A stretch of DNA of 8,551 nucleotides from Vulcanimicrobiota bacterium (GCA_023447635.1 JAEXNA010000084.1:1-8551); one strand, 5' to 3'. Positions 1 to 6,090 are shown, numbered from the stretch's first letter. Notes: generated from the sequence alone by a model not told the origin. Made by a program: numbers and translations.

Positions 1-20
1 CGGGGCGTTTTTCTTTTGCC
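1..20 (+). terminator. Probable 3' end of a plus-strand terminator cut by the window edge
   Basis: A short GC block (CGGGGCG) is followed at once by a pyrimidine tract TTTTTCTTTT at about positions 8-17. This looks like the right arm and U-tract of an intrinsic terminator whose left arm lies before the window. No gene can be assigned to it here. The call rests only on the GC-then-T pattern and could be chance. Confidence 0.3.
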
Positions 21-31
21 CGGGCCGGGCG

Positions 32-49
32 CGCCGCCGCGCGGCGGCG
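32..49. repeat. Perfect 18-bp GC palindrome
   Basis: CGCCGCCGC is followed directly by its reverse complement GCGGCGGCG. No T-tract follows on either strand, so it is not a standard terminator. It lies in the non-coding stretch between the left-edge terminator remnant and the tandem repeat array. In GC-rich DNA such a palindrome can arise by chance; it could also cap an upstream mRNA or be a protein site. Confidence 0.5.
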
Positions 50-174
50 ACCCTACCGACCAGGACCGACTCGACTGTGACGTGTGAGGTCTCGCACAAG
101 GCCCGACCCGCGCCTCGACCAAACCGCGAGTCGCGGCGTCAAATCAGAGCATCCCGACGTCAAACCAGCGTTTC

Positions 175-189
175 CCGGTTTCAAACCGG
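175..189. repeat. 15-bp perfect dyad CCGGTTT-C-AAACCGG in repeat unit 1
   Basis: Seven-bp arms flank a single C. The same sequence recurs at 370-384 in unit 2. It is the most symmetric sub-repeat of the array. Related dyads GGCGT(C/T)ACGCC lie 43 and 63 bp further on (centre to centre). It could be a binding site for a dimeric protein, or it may reflect only how the repeat evolved. Confidence 0.6.
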
Positions 190-369
190 CGAATTCCGGC
201 GTCCAAGCCCGCCGAACCTGGCGTCACGCCGCCGAACGTGGCGTCACGCCGCCGGATTCGGTTTGGAGCGCAAGACCCGACCCGCCCCTCGACCAAACCG
301 CGAATCGCGGCGTCAAACCAGAGCACCCCGGCGTCAAACCAGAGCGTCCTGGCGTCAAACCAACGTTTC

Positions 370-384
370 CCGGTTTCAAACCGG
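370..384. repeat. 15-bp perfect dyad CCGGTTT-C-AAACCGG in repeat unit 2
   Basis: This is identical to the dyad at 175-189. It is followed by dyads GGCGTTACGCC at 415-425 and 435-445, with the same centre-to-centre distances (43 and 20 bp) as in unit 1. The spacing of sites is therefore conserved between units even though unit 2 gained a 21-bp sub-repeat upstream of this site. Confidence 0.6.
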
Positions 385-539
385 CGATTCCCGGCGTCCA
401 AGCCCGCCGAACCTGGCGTTACGCCGCCGAACGTGGCGTTACGCCGCCGGATTCGGTTTGGAGCGCGAGACCCGACCCGCCCCTCGACCAAACCGCGCAT
501 CTCATGTCCTACCCGGTAGCACGTGCTGGGGCTGAACGC

Positions 540-576
540 AAAAATGCTCCCCGAACAAACCGGGGAGCATTTTTTC
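540..576. terminator. Bidirectional intrinsic terminator
   Basis: Fifteen paired positions (540-554 with 562-576) consist of A6, the core TGCTCCCCG / CGGGGAGCA, and T6, around a 7-nt loop AACAAAC. A U-tract follows the GC stem on both strands. It sits just beyond the 3' end of the leftward rplU-prp-membrane protein operon, which it most likely ends. In the other direction it would stop any rightward transcript coming out of the repeat array. Confidence 0.92.
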
Positions 577-597
577 GAATCAGCCGCGAGGAGGGCT

Positions 598-831
598 CTA
601 GACCTCTTCAACCTCGGTCAGGCGCTGGAACTGATCCGCCACCAGGCCCGAAGCCTTACGGCGCAGCGAGGTCCGCTTTTCTTCATCGAGTTGCTGATAG
701 ATATAGTAGAGCCCCAGGGAGGCCAGCGCCCCCAGAGCCGCCACGCTGATCAGACGACCGGGCTTGTATGCCTCGTCATCCCCTTCGCCGTCGAGTTCGA
801 CGATCTCTAGATCTCGCTCGTCACCTAACAT
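598..831 (-). CDS. Small single-pass membrane protein of unknown function
   Basis: This 77-residue protein has an acidic N-terminus (residues 4-20 rich in Asp/Glu) and one hydrophobic segment at about residues 27-45 (LISVAALGALASLGLYYIY). A basic/amphipathic tail follows (KRTSLRRK, residues 52-59). The positive-inside rule suggests that the C-terminus is cytoplasmic. The start is supported by an AGGAG Shine-Dalgarno that overlaps the stop codon of prp (TAGGAG), with only 9 bp between the genes, so translation is probably coupled. It is the last gene before the terminator at 540-576. I do not recognise a family. Its position, where rpmA often sits in rplU-prp operons, gives no direct clue to function. 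It is a real gene on the strength of its ribosome site, its spacing and its sensible membrane topology. Confidence 0.75.
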   Translation of the reverse strand: MLGDERDLEIVELDGEGDDEAYKPGRLISVAALGALASLGLYYIYQQLDEEKRTSLRRKASGLVADQFQRLTEVEEV

Positions 832-840
832 AGCGCTCTC

Positions 841-1179
841 CTAATTCCGAATCTGCGCCACTCTTACCCAGCCGGAATAGTTCTCCTCTAACCCGCGCAG
901 CGAGCGCAGCAGCCCCTCGATCAAGACATCGAGGGCCCTCTGATCCTCTCCGGGGAGACCCTCGGGACGCTGATAGTGAAAAAAGCCGTCCTCGGCCCCT
1001 ACCGCCTCGGGGCAGTGAAGCACCTCGGCCAGGGTCACCCCTACCATCCCGGTCAGCGCCGAAACCGCCGCACAGACGATATCCCCGCCGTGCTCGTCAT
1101 CCGAAAACTCGGCGTGGCCAGAACAGCTCAATTCGAGCACCTTGCCCTGGGAATCTTCGACAACCTGAACCTCTACCAT
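841..1179 (-). CDS. prp: Ribosomal-processing cysteine protease Prp (YsxB/DUF464 family)
   Basis: This 112-residue protein has the family's two hallmark motifs: GHAEF with the catalytic His22, and GGDIVCAAVSAL with the nucleophile Cys36. Length and motif spacing fit full-length Prp. In Firmicutes, Prp removes an N-terminal extension from ribosomal protein bL27 before 50S assembly, and the gene lies between rplU and rpmA. Here it follows rplU by 81 bp, with a terminator-like hairpin between them, and it precedes an unrelated membrane-protein gene instead of rpmA. The ATG start has an AGGAGAGG ribosome site 9 nt upstream. Family membership is firm. That L27 is the substrate in this organism is an inference that depends on whether its L27 carries a cleavable extension. 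Confidence 0.9.
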   Translation of the reverse strand: MVEVQVVEDSQGKVLELSCSGHAEFSDDEHGGDIVCAAVSALTGMVGVTLAEVLHCPEAVGAEDGFFHYQRPEGLPGEDQRALDVLIEGLLRSLRGLEENYSGWVRVAQIRN

Positions 1180-1196
1180 CTCCGTGAACCTCTCCT

Positions 1197-1236
1197 CAAA
1201 ACAAAACAGCCTTCCCCTTTAACAAGGAAGGCTGTT
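1197..1236 (-). terminator. Terminator-like hairpin between rplU and prp (possible attenuator)
   Basis: On the minus strand an 11-bp perfect stem AACAGCCTTCC / GGAAGGCTGTT (1226-1236 with 1205-1215) and a 10-nt loop are followed by TTTTGTTTT. It starts about 24 nt after the rplU stop, and the prp ribosome site comes directly after its U-tract. It has the form of an intrinsic terminator. It probably lets only part of the rplU transcripts reach prp and the membrane-protein gene, which would match the much higher demand for bL21. No separate prp promoter is obvious. Confidence 0.8.
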
Positions 1237-1260
1237 CTCCGTGGCAATTTTTTGTGCGGC

Positions 1261-1572
1261 TTAGACTTTGATGTCTTCGATGCGCAAGGCCGTGTAATGT
1301 TGGCGATGACCGCGCTTGACGCGATAGCCCTTACGACGCTTGTACTTGAAGACCACCACTTTGCGAGTCCGATGCTGCTCGACGATCTTGGCGACCACCG
1401 ATGCACCGCTCACGTAGGGAGCGCCGTACTTCACGCTGTCGCCTTCGCCAGCCATCAGAACCGATTCGAGCGTGACCGTCGAGCCGATCGTGCCTTCGAG
1501 ACGCTCGACGCGCAGGGTGTCGCCGCTCTTGACCTTGTATTGCTTACCACCGGTTTCCACAATTGCGTACAT
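1261..1572 (-). CDS. rplU: 50S ribosomal protein bL21
   Basis: This 103-residue protein is full-length for bL21. It has the typical N-terminus MYAIVETGGKQYKV and the conserved basic RNA-binding stretch KRRKGYRVKRGHRQHYT (about residues 78-94), and it ends IEDIKV. It binds 23S rRNA in the large subunit. The ATG is preceded by a clear GGAGG ribosome site (minus strand, just upstream of 1572). It is the first gene of a leftward operon with prp and a small membrane-protein gene, and it is divergent from ftsA. The promoter at 1637-1666 gives a leader of roughly 55-60 nt. The usual neighbour rpmA (bL27) is not in the window. Confidence 0.98.
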   Translation of the reverse strand: MYAIVETGGKQYKVKSGDTLRVERLEGTIGSTVTLESVLMAGEGDSVKYGAPYVSGASVVAKIVEQHRTRKVVVFKYKRRKGYRVKRGHRQHYTALRIEDIKV

Positions 1573-1636
1573 CGGTTTCCTCCAACAGTTTGGGGGAGAG
1601 TTCTCAGCGACTCGCCGCCCTCTAAATAGCTAGCAG

Positions 1637-1666
1637 AACTTAGCACAGCCTCCCGAAGGGTGTCAA
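1637..1666 (-). promoter_or_regulatory. Sigma70-type extended -10 promoter for rplU
   Basis: On the minus strand a perfect -35 TTGACA (1661-1666) is separated by 18 bp from TAAGTT (1637-1642). TAAGTT is directly preceded by TGC, an extended -10 element. The predicted start near 1630 lies about 57 nt upstream of the rplU ATG. Strength and exact start are inferred from sequence only. Confidence 0.7.
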
Positions 1667-1752
1667 CGAGAAAAAGGTTCAACAAAACAGCCGGTTCGGA
1701 AGGGCTCGGACATGCCGATGTAACATGCACAGCTTGTCTGCATTCCTTGGAA

Positions 1753-1776
1753 TTTTCTTTCGACAGGAAAGGAAAA
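1753..1776 (+). promoter_or_regulatory. Imperfect inverted repeat in the rplU-ftsA divergent region
   Basis: TTTTCTTTC and GAAAGGAAAA flank GACAG, forming a stem with one bulge. A second weak dyad, ATGCA-N9-TGCAT, lies at 1725-1743. Further on, a TTGACA at 1797-1802 has no convincing -10 at 16-18 bp, so I cannot place the ftsA promoter. These dyads could be operators or leader structures for ftsA; the support is weak. Confidence 0.3.
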
Positions 1777-1836
1777 GGATCATGCCCATTCGAAACTTGA
1801 CAATTATTCAACACAATTCCGGGGATTCAAGGACAC

Positions 1837-3099
1837 ATGGCACGTACCGAGGTACTCACAAGCGTCGATATTGGAACAAGCAAGGTCTCTTGCTTGATCG
1901 CGGAGGCCGATAGCAACGGAAACATCGATTTCGTTGGCCACGGCCTAAGCCCGTGCGCAGGGCTCAAGCGTGGCGCTTTGATCGATCCCGACGCCACCGT
2001 ACGCGCCATCGAGGCGGCGGTGAACGACGCCGAGCGCGAAGCCGGCTACTCGGTCACCAACGTGCTGGTCTCGCTGACCAGCGAGTACGTGCATTCCCTT
2101 TCCTCTCACGGAGTGTGGGCCGTCTCGAACCCCTCCGGCGAGATCTGCGTCAACGACGTTCGCCGCGCCCTGGACAGCGCCCGCCTGGTCGGCATCCCCT
2201 CGGACCGCGAGATCATCCACGTCATCCCCCGTGGATTCACCGTCGACGGCCATGAAGGCGTGCGCAACCCGGTCGGCCTCTCCGGCCTGCGCCTGGAAGT
2301 GGACACTCACATCGTGGCCGCCTCCTCGGCCTACCTTCAGAACCTCGGACGCTGCCTCTCCCGGGCCACCCTGGAAGTCGAAGACGACGGCCTGATCGCG
2401 TCTTCGATGGCCAGCGGCCTGGCCGTGCTGACCGCCGAAGAGCGCAAACTGGGCACCGCCATGATCGACATCGGCGCGGGCACGGTCGACCTCTCGGTCT
2501 TCTGCGACGACGAGATCGGCCATTCCGCCATCCTGTCGATGGGCGGCGACCTGCTCACCCAGGACCTGGCCCGCTTCTTCCGCATCCCCGCCTCACAGGC
2601 CGAACGCCTGAAGCTGGAAAAAGGGATTGTCGCGCCGACCTATCTGGACTCGGACGAAAAGGACCGGGATGGCGAGACCGTCAACGCCACCTCGCTGTCC
2701 GGCGAAGAAGAAGTCAGCGTCTCTCGCTTCGAGATGGCTCAGGTACTGGAAGCCCGCCTGCTGGACATGCTCGAATGGGTCGGCAAAGAGATTGAAAACG
2801 CCGAAGCCCAGGGCCTGGTAGTCACCTCGCTGGTGCTGACCGGCGGCGGTTCGCAACTGCCCGGACTGGCCAACCTGGCCTGCCGCGAGCTGGACATCCC
2901 CTGCCGCGTGGCGGCGCCTTGCTACCCCGAGCGCCTGCCCGACCAGCTGGCCTCTCCCATCTACTCGGCCGCCGTCGGACTGATCTTGCACGGCGCCTCC
3001 CGTCGCCTGCTGCCCGCCGAATCGGTGGTTGGAGGTTCGTCCTCGAAGGTCAAGGTTCTGCTGGGCCGCGTGGGCCGCTGGTTGGCCGAAGTCTTCTAG
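1837..3099 (+). CDS. ftsA: Cell division protein FtsA
   Basis: FtsA is the actin-like ATPase that anchors FtsZ to the inner membrane and recruits later divisome proteins. At 420 residues it is full-length. Visible landmarks are the phosphate-1 loop SVDIGTSKV (residues 9-17), the 1C/SHS2 region at about 84-162, the phosphate-2 loop IDIGAGTVD (210-218), the adenosine motif LTGGGSQLPG (335-344) and a C-terminal amphipathic membrane-targeting helix (about 404-420, KVKVLLGRVGRWLAEVF). The ATG is the first possible start, because TGA lies in frame at 1798. Its ribosome site is poor (AAGGAC very close to the ATG). Unlike in the classical dcw cluster, no ftsQ precedes it and no ftsZ follows; nrdR follows after 16 bp. 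It may be the sole FtsA, relocated, or a second copy. Confidence 0.95.
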   Translation: MARTEVLTSVDIGTSKVSCLIAEADSNGNIDFVGHGLSPCAGLKRGALIDPDATVRAIEAAVNDAEREAGYSVTNVLVSLTSEYVHSLSSHGVWAVSNPSGEICVNDVRRALDSARLVGIPSDREIIHVIPRGFTVDGHEGVRNPVGLSGLRLEVDTHIVAASSAYLQNLGRCLSRATLEVEDDGLIASSMASGLAVLTAEERKLGTAMIDIGAGTVDLSVFCDDEIGHSAILSMGGDLLTQDLARFFRIPASQAERLKLEKGIVAPTYLDSDEKDRDGETVNATSLSGEEEVSVSRFEMAQVLEARLLDMLEWVGKEIENAEAQGLVVTSLVLTGGGSQLPGLANLACRELDIPCRVAAPCYPERLPDQLASPIYSAAVGLILHGASRRLLPAESVVGGSSSKVKVLLGRVGRWLAEVF

Positions 3100-3115
3100 G
3101 CCCCGATAACCCACC

Positions 3116-3583
3116 GTGCGCTGCCCCTACTGCTCTAACCCTGACAACCGGGTGCTCGATTCGCGATTGACCGACGAAGAACGGTCGATCCGTCGACGCC
3201 GCGAATGCAACAACTGCAAAAAGCGGTTCACCACCTACGAGCGATTCGAAGAGACCGTCCTGATGGTGATCAAAAAGGATGGCCGACGCGAGAAGTTCGA
3301 CCGTCAGAAGCTAATTCACGGACTCTTCCGCGCCTGCGAGAAGCGCCCCCTGACCGGCGAGCAGATCGAAGACCTGTCCTCGAGCCTGGAAGCCTCGCTG
3401 CGCCAGCGCAACCGTAACGAGGTGCCGGTCAGCGAAATCGGCGAGCGCATCATGGAGCGGCTGCGCGACCTCGACGAGGTCGCCTACGTTCGCTACGCCT
3501 CGGTCTATAAAGACTTCAACGACGTCTCCCGCTTCATCGAAGAGCTACAGAACCTTAGCTCCTACCGCACCGACGAGCACTAG
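3116..3583 (+). CDS. nrdR: Transcriptional repressor NrdR (ribonucleotide reductase regulator)
   Basis: NrdR is a zinc-ribbon/ATP-cone repressor that senses ATP and dATP and shuts off ribonucleotide reductase operons by binding NrdR boxes. The 155-residue protein is of family length. The zinc ribbon uses Cys3, Cys6, Cys31 and Cys34 (CPYC and CNNC), followed by the typical RFTTYERFE. The ATP-cone spans roughly residues 46-137 (VIKKDGRREKFDRQKL through VAYVRYASVYKDF). The start is GTG, fixed by the conserved MRCPYC N-terminus. No clear Shine-Dalgarno is seen, and the ftsA stop is only 16 bp upstream, so it is probably co-transcribed with ftsA. No NrdR target gene lies in the window. Confidence 0.97.
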   Translation: MRCPYCSNPDNRVLDSRLTDEERSIRRRRECNNCKKRFTTYERFEETVLMVIKKDGRREKFDRQKLIHGLFRACEKRPLTGEQIEDLSSSLEASLRQRNRNEVPVSEIGERIMERLRDLDEVAYVRYASVYKDFNDVSRFIEELQNLSSYRTDEH

Positions 3584-3590
3584 GGCGTCC

Positions 3591-3626
3591 CTGCGAGCAG
3601 ATTTTTCCCCTTCGGAAAACTCGCAG
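3591..3626 (+). terminator. Hairpin just after nrdR, weak terminator candidate
   Basis: CTGCGAG (3591-3597) pairs with CTCGCAG (3620-3626). Inside, TTTTCC (3603-3608) pairs with GGAAAA (3614-3619), with the 5-nt bulge CAGAT on the left. There is no U-tract after it, so it may act as an mRNA 3'-end structure or a Rho-linked stop and not as an intrinsic terminator. It starts 8 nt after the nrdR stop. Confidence 0.4.
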
Positions 3627-3856
3627 AACGAAGAAACCAGGCGGCTCGCGCGGCTTCAGGTCTCTTTACCTTCCCCTCCCTTCCTCAAGCTCGGCAGGCG
3701 AAACGACCCGAAGGTCAAAATTCCCCGGGCTCGTTGCGACCCTGCCCCGCCCGAGCCGTCCGGTCGCACGACCCACAGAGTCTCCCGGATGAAGCCGCCG
3801 GTCAAACGACAACCTCGTTGGCCCGGCCAGGGCAAGGCTAAAGGAGACTTTCGACA
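3627..3856 (+). other. Intergenic leader of the nucleoside phosphorylase operon
   Basis: I find no credible gene in this stretch. It holds two short dyads, GGTCG-CA-CGACC (3762-3773) and TGGCC-C-GGCCA (3819-3829); the second lies about 10 nt before the AAGGAGA ribosome site of the next gene. They could be operators for salvage-gene control or leader hairpins. No clear -35/-10 pair was found, so the promoter is not placed. Confidence 0.35.
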
Positions 3857-4711
3857 TTGGGACTTTTTGAAGAGATTCAGGAAGCAGCAAGCTACCTGAA
3901 GGAAAAAATCGCAGGCAAGAGCATCGAGTTCGGCCTCATCCTGGGCTCTGGACTGGGCGGCCTGGCCGACCTGGTGGAAGACCCCCAGTCCTTCGAATTC
4001 CACACCATCCCCAACTTCCCGCGCAGCACCGTAGAGGGCCACAAAGGCCGCCTGGTGGTCGGCACCCTGAGAGGCCGTTCGGTAGCCGTGATGCAGGGCC
4101 GAGTGCACGTTTACGAAGGCTACCCGCTTTCTCGCATCACCCTGCCCGTGCGCGTCTTCCAGGCGCTGGGCGCCCACACCCTGGTGGTCACCAACGCCGC
4201 CGGCGGCATCCACACCAAGTTCCTGCCCGGCGACCTGATGCTGCTCAACGACCATCTGAACATGATGGGCGACAATCCGCTGATCGGTCCCAACGACGAC
4301 CGCCTGGGCGTTCGCTTCCCGCCGATGAGCGCCGCCTACGACAAGGAGTACCGGGCCCTGGCCCACCAGGTCGCCCGAGAACAAGGCATCACCCTCAAGG
4401 AAGGGATCTACTGCGCCCTGACCGGACCGAACTACGAGACCCCCGCCGAGGTTCGCTTCCTGGAACGCGCCGGTGCCGACGCCGTCGGCATGTCCACCGT
4501 CCCCGAGGTGCTGGTGGCTCGCCACGCCGGGCTGCGCGTGCTCGGAATCTCGTCCATCACCAACGTCCTGCACCAGGGCCCCTCCCAGGACACTCACCAC
4601 GAGGTGCTCGAGGCGGCCAACAAGTCCGGCCCCGATATGCAGAAGCTCATCCTGGGCTTCCTCGAACAGCAGAAGAGCAGCGAGAAAGCTCCCGAGGCGG
4701 CCAAGGTATGA
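3857..4711 (+). CDS. punA: Purine nucleoside phosphorylase, trimeric (inosine/guanosine) type
   Basis: The enzyme splits purine (deoxy)nucleosides with phosphate into base and (deoxy)ribose-1-phosphate in cytosolic salvage. The 284-residue protein has the phosphate loop ILGSGLGGL (28-36), the EGHKGRL His62, MQGRVHVYEGY with Arg82, His84 and Tyr86, TNAAGG (112-117), GPNYETPAE with Tyr193-Glu194, GMSTVPE with Met212, SITN with Thr235-Asn236, and His247. These correspond to the purine- and sugar-binding residues of human PNP. This is the trimeric family, not the hexameric DeoD type. The start is TTG, chosen because AAGGAGA lies about 10 nt upstream and no ATG fits. The stop overlaps the next ATG (ATGA), so it is translationally coupled to the pyrimidine phosphorylase. 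Exact substrate range is inferred. Confidence 0.95.
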   Translation: MGLFEEIQEAASYLKEKIAGKSIEFGLILGSGLGGLADLVEDPQSFEFHTIPNFPRSTVEGHKGRLVVGTLRGRSVAVMQGRVHVYEGYPLSRITLPVRVFQALGAHTLVVTNAAGGIHTKFLPGDLMLLNDHLNMMGDNPLIGPNDDRLGVRFPPMSAAYDKEYRALAHQVAREQGITLKEGIYCALTGPNYETPAEVRFLERAGADAVGMSTVPEVLVARHAGLRVLGISSITNVLHQGPSQDTHHEVLEAANKSGPDMQKLILGFLEQQKSSEKAPEAAKV

Positions 4712-6012
4712 ACATCGTCGAACTGATCGGCAAAAAACGGGACAAAGGGGAGCACAGCTTCGAAGAGCTGGAGTTCCTCATGAACGGGGTCGTGTCCGAG
4801 AAGATCGAGCAATACCAGATGGCCGCCTGGCTGATGGCGGTCCGGCTCAACGGAATGACCGGCCCGGAAACGGTGTATTTAACCAAGGCGATGCTGGGCT
4901 CCGGCGACACCGTCGACCTGTCGGCTCTGGGCGGCATCCCGGTGGACAAACACTCTACAGGCGGCGTCGCCGACACCACCACTCTGATTCTGGCACCGCT
5001 GGTGGCGGCCGCCGGCGGCAAGGTGGCCAAGATGTCGGGACGCGGTCTGGGACACACCGGCGGCACCCTGGACAAAATGGAAGCGGCCGGACTGAGTGTC
5101 GACCTGGACAGCGACCGCTTCATGAAGCAGGTCCAGGAGATCGGCGTGGCCGTGATCAGCCAGACCGGTAAACTGGTCCCCGCCGACGGCATTCTCTACT
5201 CCCTGCGCGACGTGACCGCCACCATCGACTCGATCCCGCTGATCGCCTCGTCGGTGATGAGTAAGAAGCTGGCTTGCGGAGCGCAGGCGATCCTGCTCGA
5301 CGTCAAATACGGCGATGGCGCCTTCATGACCGAACTCGAAGGGGCTAAAGAGCTGGCCCGGGTCATGGTCGACATCGGCAACAGCCTGGGACGGCGGGTC
5401 AAAGCGGCCCTTTCTTCGATGGATCAGCCGCTGGGTTCGGCCATCGGCAACGCCCTGGAGTTCCGCGAGGCGATCGAAGTGCTCACCGGGAAAAGCGGCG
5501 ATACCGCGCTGGCCCGGGTCAGCCGCCAACTGGCCGCCGAACTGCTGGTGATGTCCGAGATCTGCCCCGACCGGGCCGCCGCCGACGCTCGTGTGGAAGA
5601 GGTACTCTCTTCCGGCAAAGCGGCCGCTAAGCTCAAGGAGATGATCGAGCGCCAGGGCGGCGACCCTGCCATCGTCGACGACCCCGGCAAGCTGCCGCAG
5701 GCCCCGATTCAGCATCCGGTCAAGGCAGCGTCCTCGGGCCACCTGCAAGCCATCGCGGCGCGCCAGCTAGGGCTGGCCGCTCTGGGGCTGGGAGCCGGTC
5801 GCCTGAAGAAAAGCGATGTCATCGACCCGGCGGTCGGTATCATCCTGCACAAGCGTATCGGCGACAGCCTGAGCCAGGGCGAGACCCTGGCTACGGTGCA
5901 CGCTGCCAACGAGGAGACGGCTCGGGAAGCCGAACGCCGCATCCTCGAGGCTATTACGGTCTCCGACACTCCCGTCCCCGCGCCGGCCGAAATCGCCGCC
6001 TGGGTCGAATAG
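4708..6012 (+). CDS. deoA: Pyrimidine-nucleoside / thymidine phosphorylase
   Basis: The enzyme cleaves thymidine, and possibly uridine and deoxyuridine, with phosphate to give the base and (deoxy)ribose-1-phosphate. It complements the upstream purine enzyme. At 434 residues it is full-length. It shows KHSTGGVADT (81-90), the family signature SGRGLGHTGGTLDKME (110-125), and YSLRDVTATIDSIPLIASS with Arg167 and Ser182, then Lys186. These match the base-binding Arg171/Ser186/Lys190 of E. coli DeoA. The C-terminal domain contains VGIILHKRIGDSLSQGE. The ATG overlaps the previous stop by 4 bp. The sequence cannot decide between strict thymidine phosphorylase (deoA) and the broader pyrimidine enzyme (pdp); the symbol is given for the family. 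A hairpin at 6043-6086 ends the operon. Confidence 0.95.
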   Translation: MNIVELIGKKRDKGEHSFEELEFLMNGVVSEKIEQYQMAAWLMAVRLNGMTGPETVYLTKAMLGSGDTVDLSALGGIPVDKHSTGGVADTTTLILAPLVAAAGGKVAKMSGRGLGHTGGTLDKMEAAGLSVDLDSDRFMKQVQEIGVAVISQTGKLVPADGILYSLRDVTATIDSIPLIASSVMSKKLACGAQAILLDVKYGDGAFMTELEGAKELARVMVDIGNSLGRRVKAALSSMDQPLGSAIGNALEFREAIEVLTGKSGDTALARVSRQLAAELLVMSEICPDRAAADARVEEVLSSGKAAAKLKEMIERQGGDPAIVDDPGKLPQAPIQHPVKAASSGHLQAIAARQLGLAALGLGAGRLKKSDVIDPAVGIILHKRIGDSLSQGETLATVHAANEETAREAERRILEAITVSDTPVPAPAEIAAWVE

Positions 6013-6042
6013 TCCATCGGCTCGGCGGCAAAAAAAGCCGCT

Positions 6043-6090
6043 CCCCGGCGAGTTCCTCCAGCGCAACCGAAGAGGACTCGCCGGGGTTAT
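6043..6090 (+). terminator. Long GC hairpin ending the phosphorylase operon
   Basis: CCCCGGCGAGT-T-CCTC (6043-6058) pairs with GAGG-ACTCGCCGGGG (6072-6086): 15 bp with one bulged T and a 13-nt loop. Only TTATT follows, so the U-tract is weak. A smaller hairpin, GCGGC-A7-GCCGC, lies just before it (6025-6041). Position and strength favour a transcription stop, perhaps aided by other factors. Confidence 0.7.

Larger units (their letters stand above)
102..497. repeat. Nested tandem repeat array (174/195-bp units of 20-22-bp sub-repeats)
   Basis: Two full units, 102-275 (174 bp) and 276-470 (195 bp), and a 27-bp start of a third (471-497) each begin with CCCGACCCGC(G/C)CCTCGACC. The 21-bp length difference is exactly one extra sub-repeat in unit 2. 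Each unit holds a ladder of 20-22-bp sub-repeats that mostly begin GCGTCAAACC, GTTTCAAACC, GCGTCCAAGCC or GCGT(C/T)ACGCC. Unit lengths are multiples of three and contain few stop triplets, so long open frames appear on both strands. These are judged spurious because they run through the terminator at 540-576 and overlap the membrane-protein gene. The forward frame from 84 would read as a PGVKPxx heptapeptide repeat with no recognisable fold. This array fills most of the gene-free first 540 bp. Function unknown. Confidence 0.88.

Noticed and set aside
102..497. CRISPR-like array
   Set aside because: There are no unique spacers between identical repeats. The sub-repeats are contiguous and degenerate, and no cas gene is present.
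144..611. Leftward open frame over the repeat array
   Set aside because: It starts inside the 3' end of the membrane-protein gene and crosses the terminator at 540-576; there is no ribosome site, and the composition mirrors the repeat.
84..749. Long forward open frame over the repeat array, reading as PGVKPxx heptapeptides
   Set aside because: It is open only because the units are multiples of three and lack stops. It runs through the bidirectional terminator and antisense to the membrane-protein gene; other frames are open too.
1797..1836. TTGACA before ftsA as the -35 of its promoter
   Set aside because: The bases 16-18 bp downstream are GC-rich (CCGGGG region), with no -10; the hexamer alone is not enough.
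1725..1913. 62-residue frame overlapping the start of ftsA
   Set aside because: It extends into ftsA in another frame, has no ribosome site or recognisable product, and ftsA is well supported.
3656..4600. 314-residue minus-strand open frame opposite punA
   Set aside because: It lies antisense to a firmly identified enzyme and shows a biased Gly/Val/Gln/His composition typical of shadow frames.
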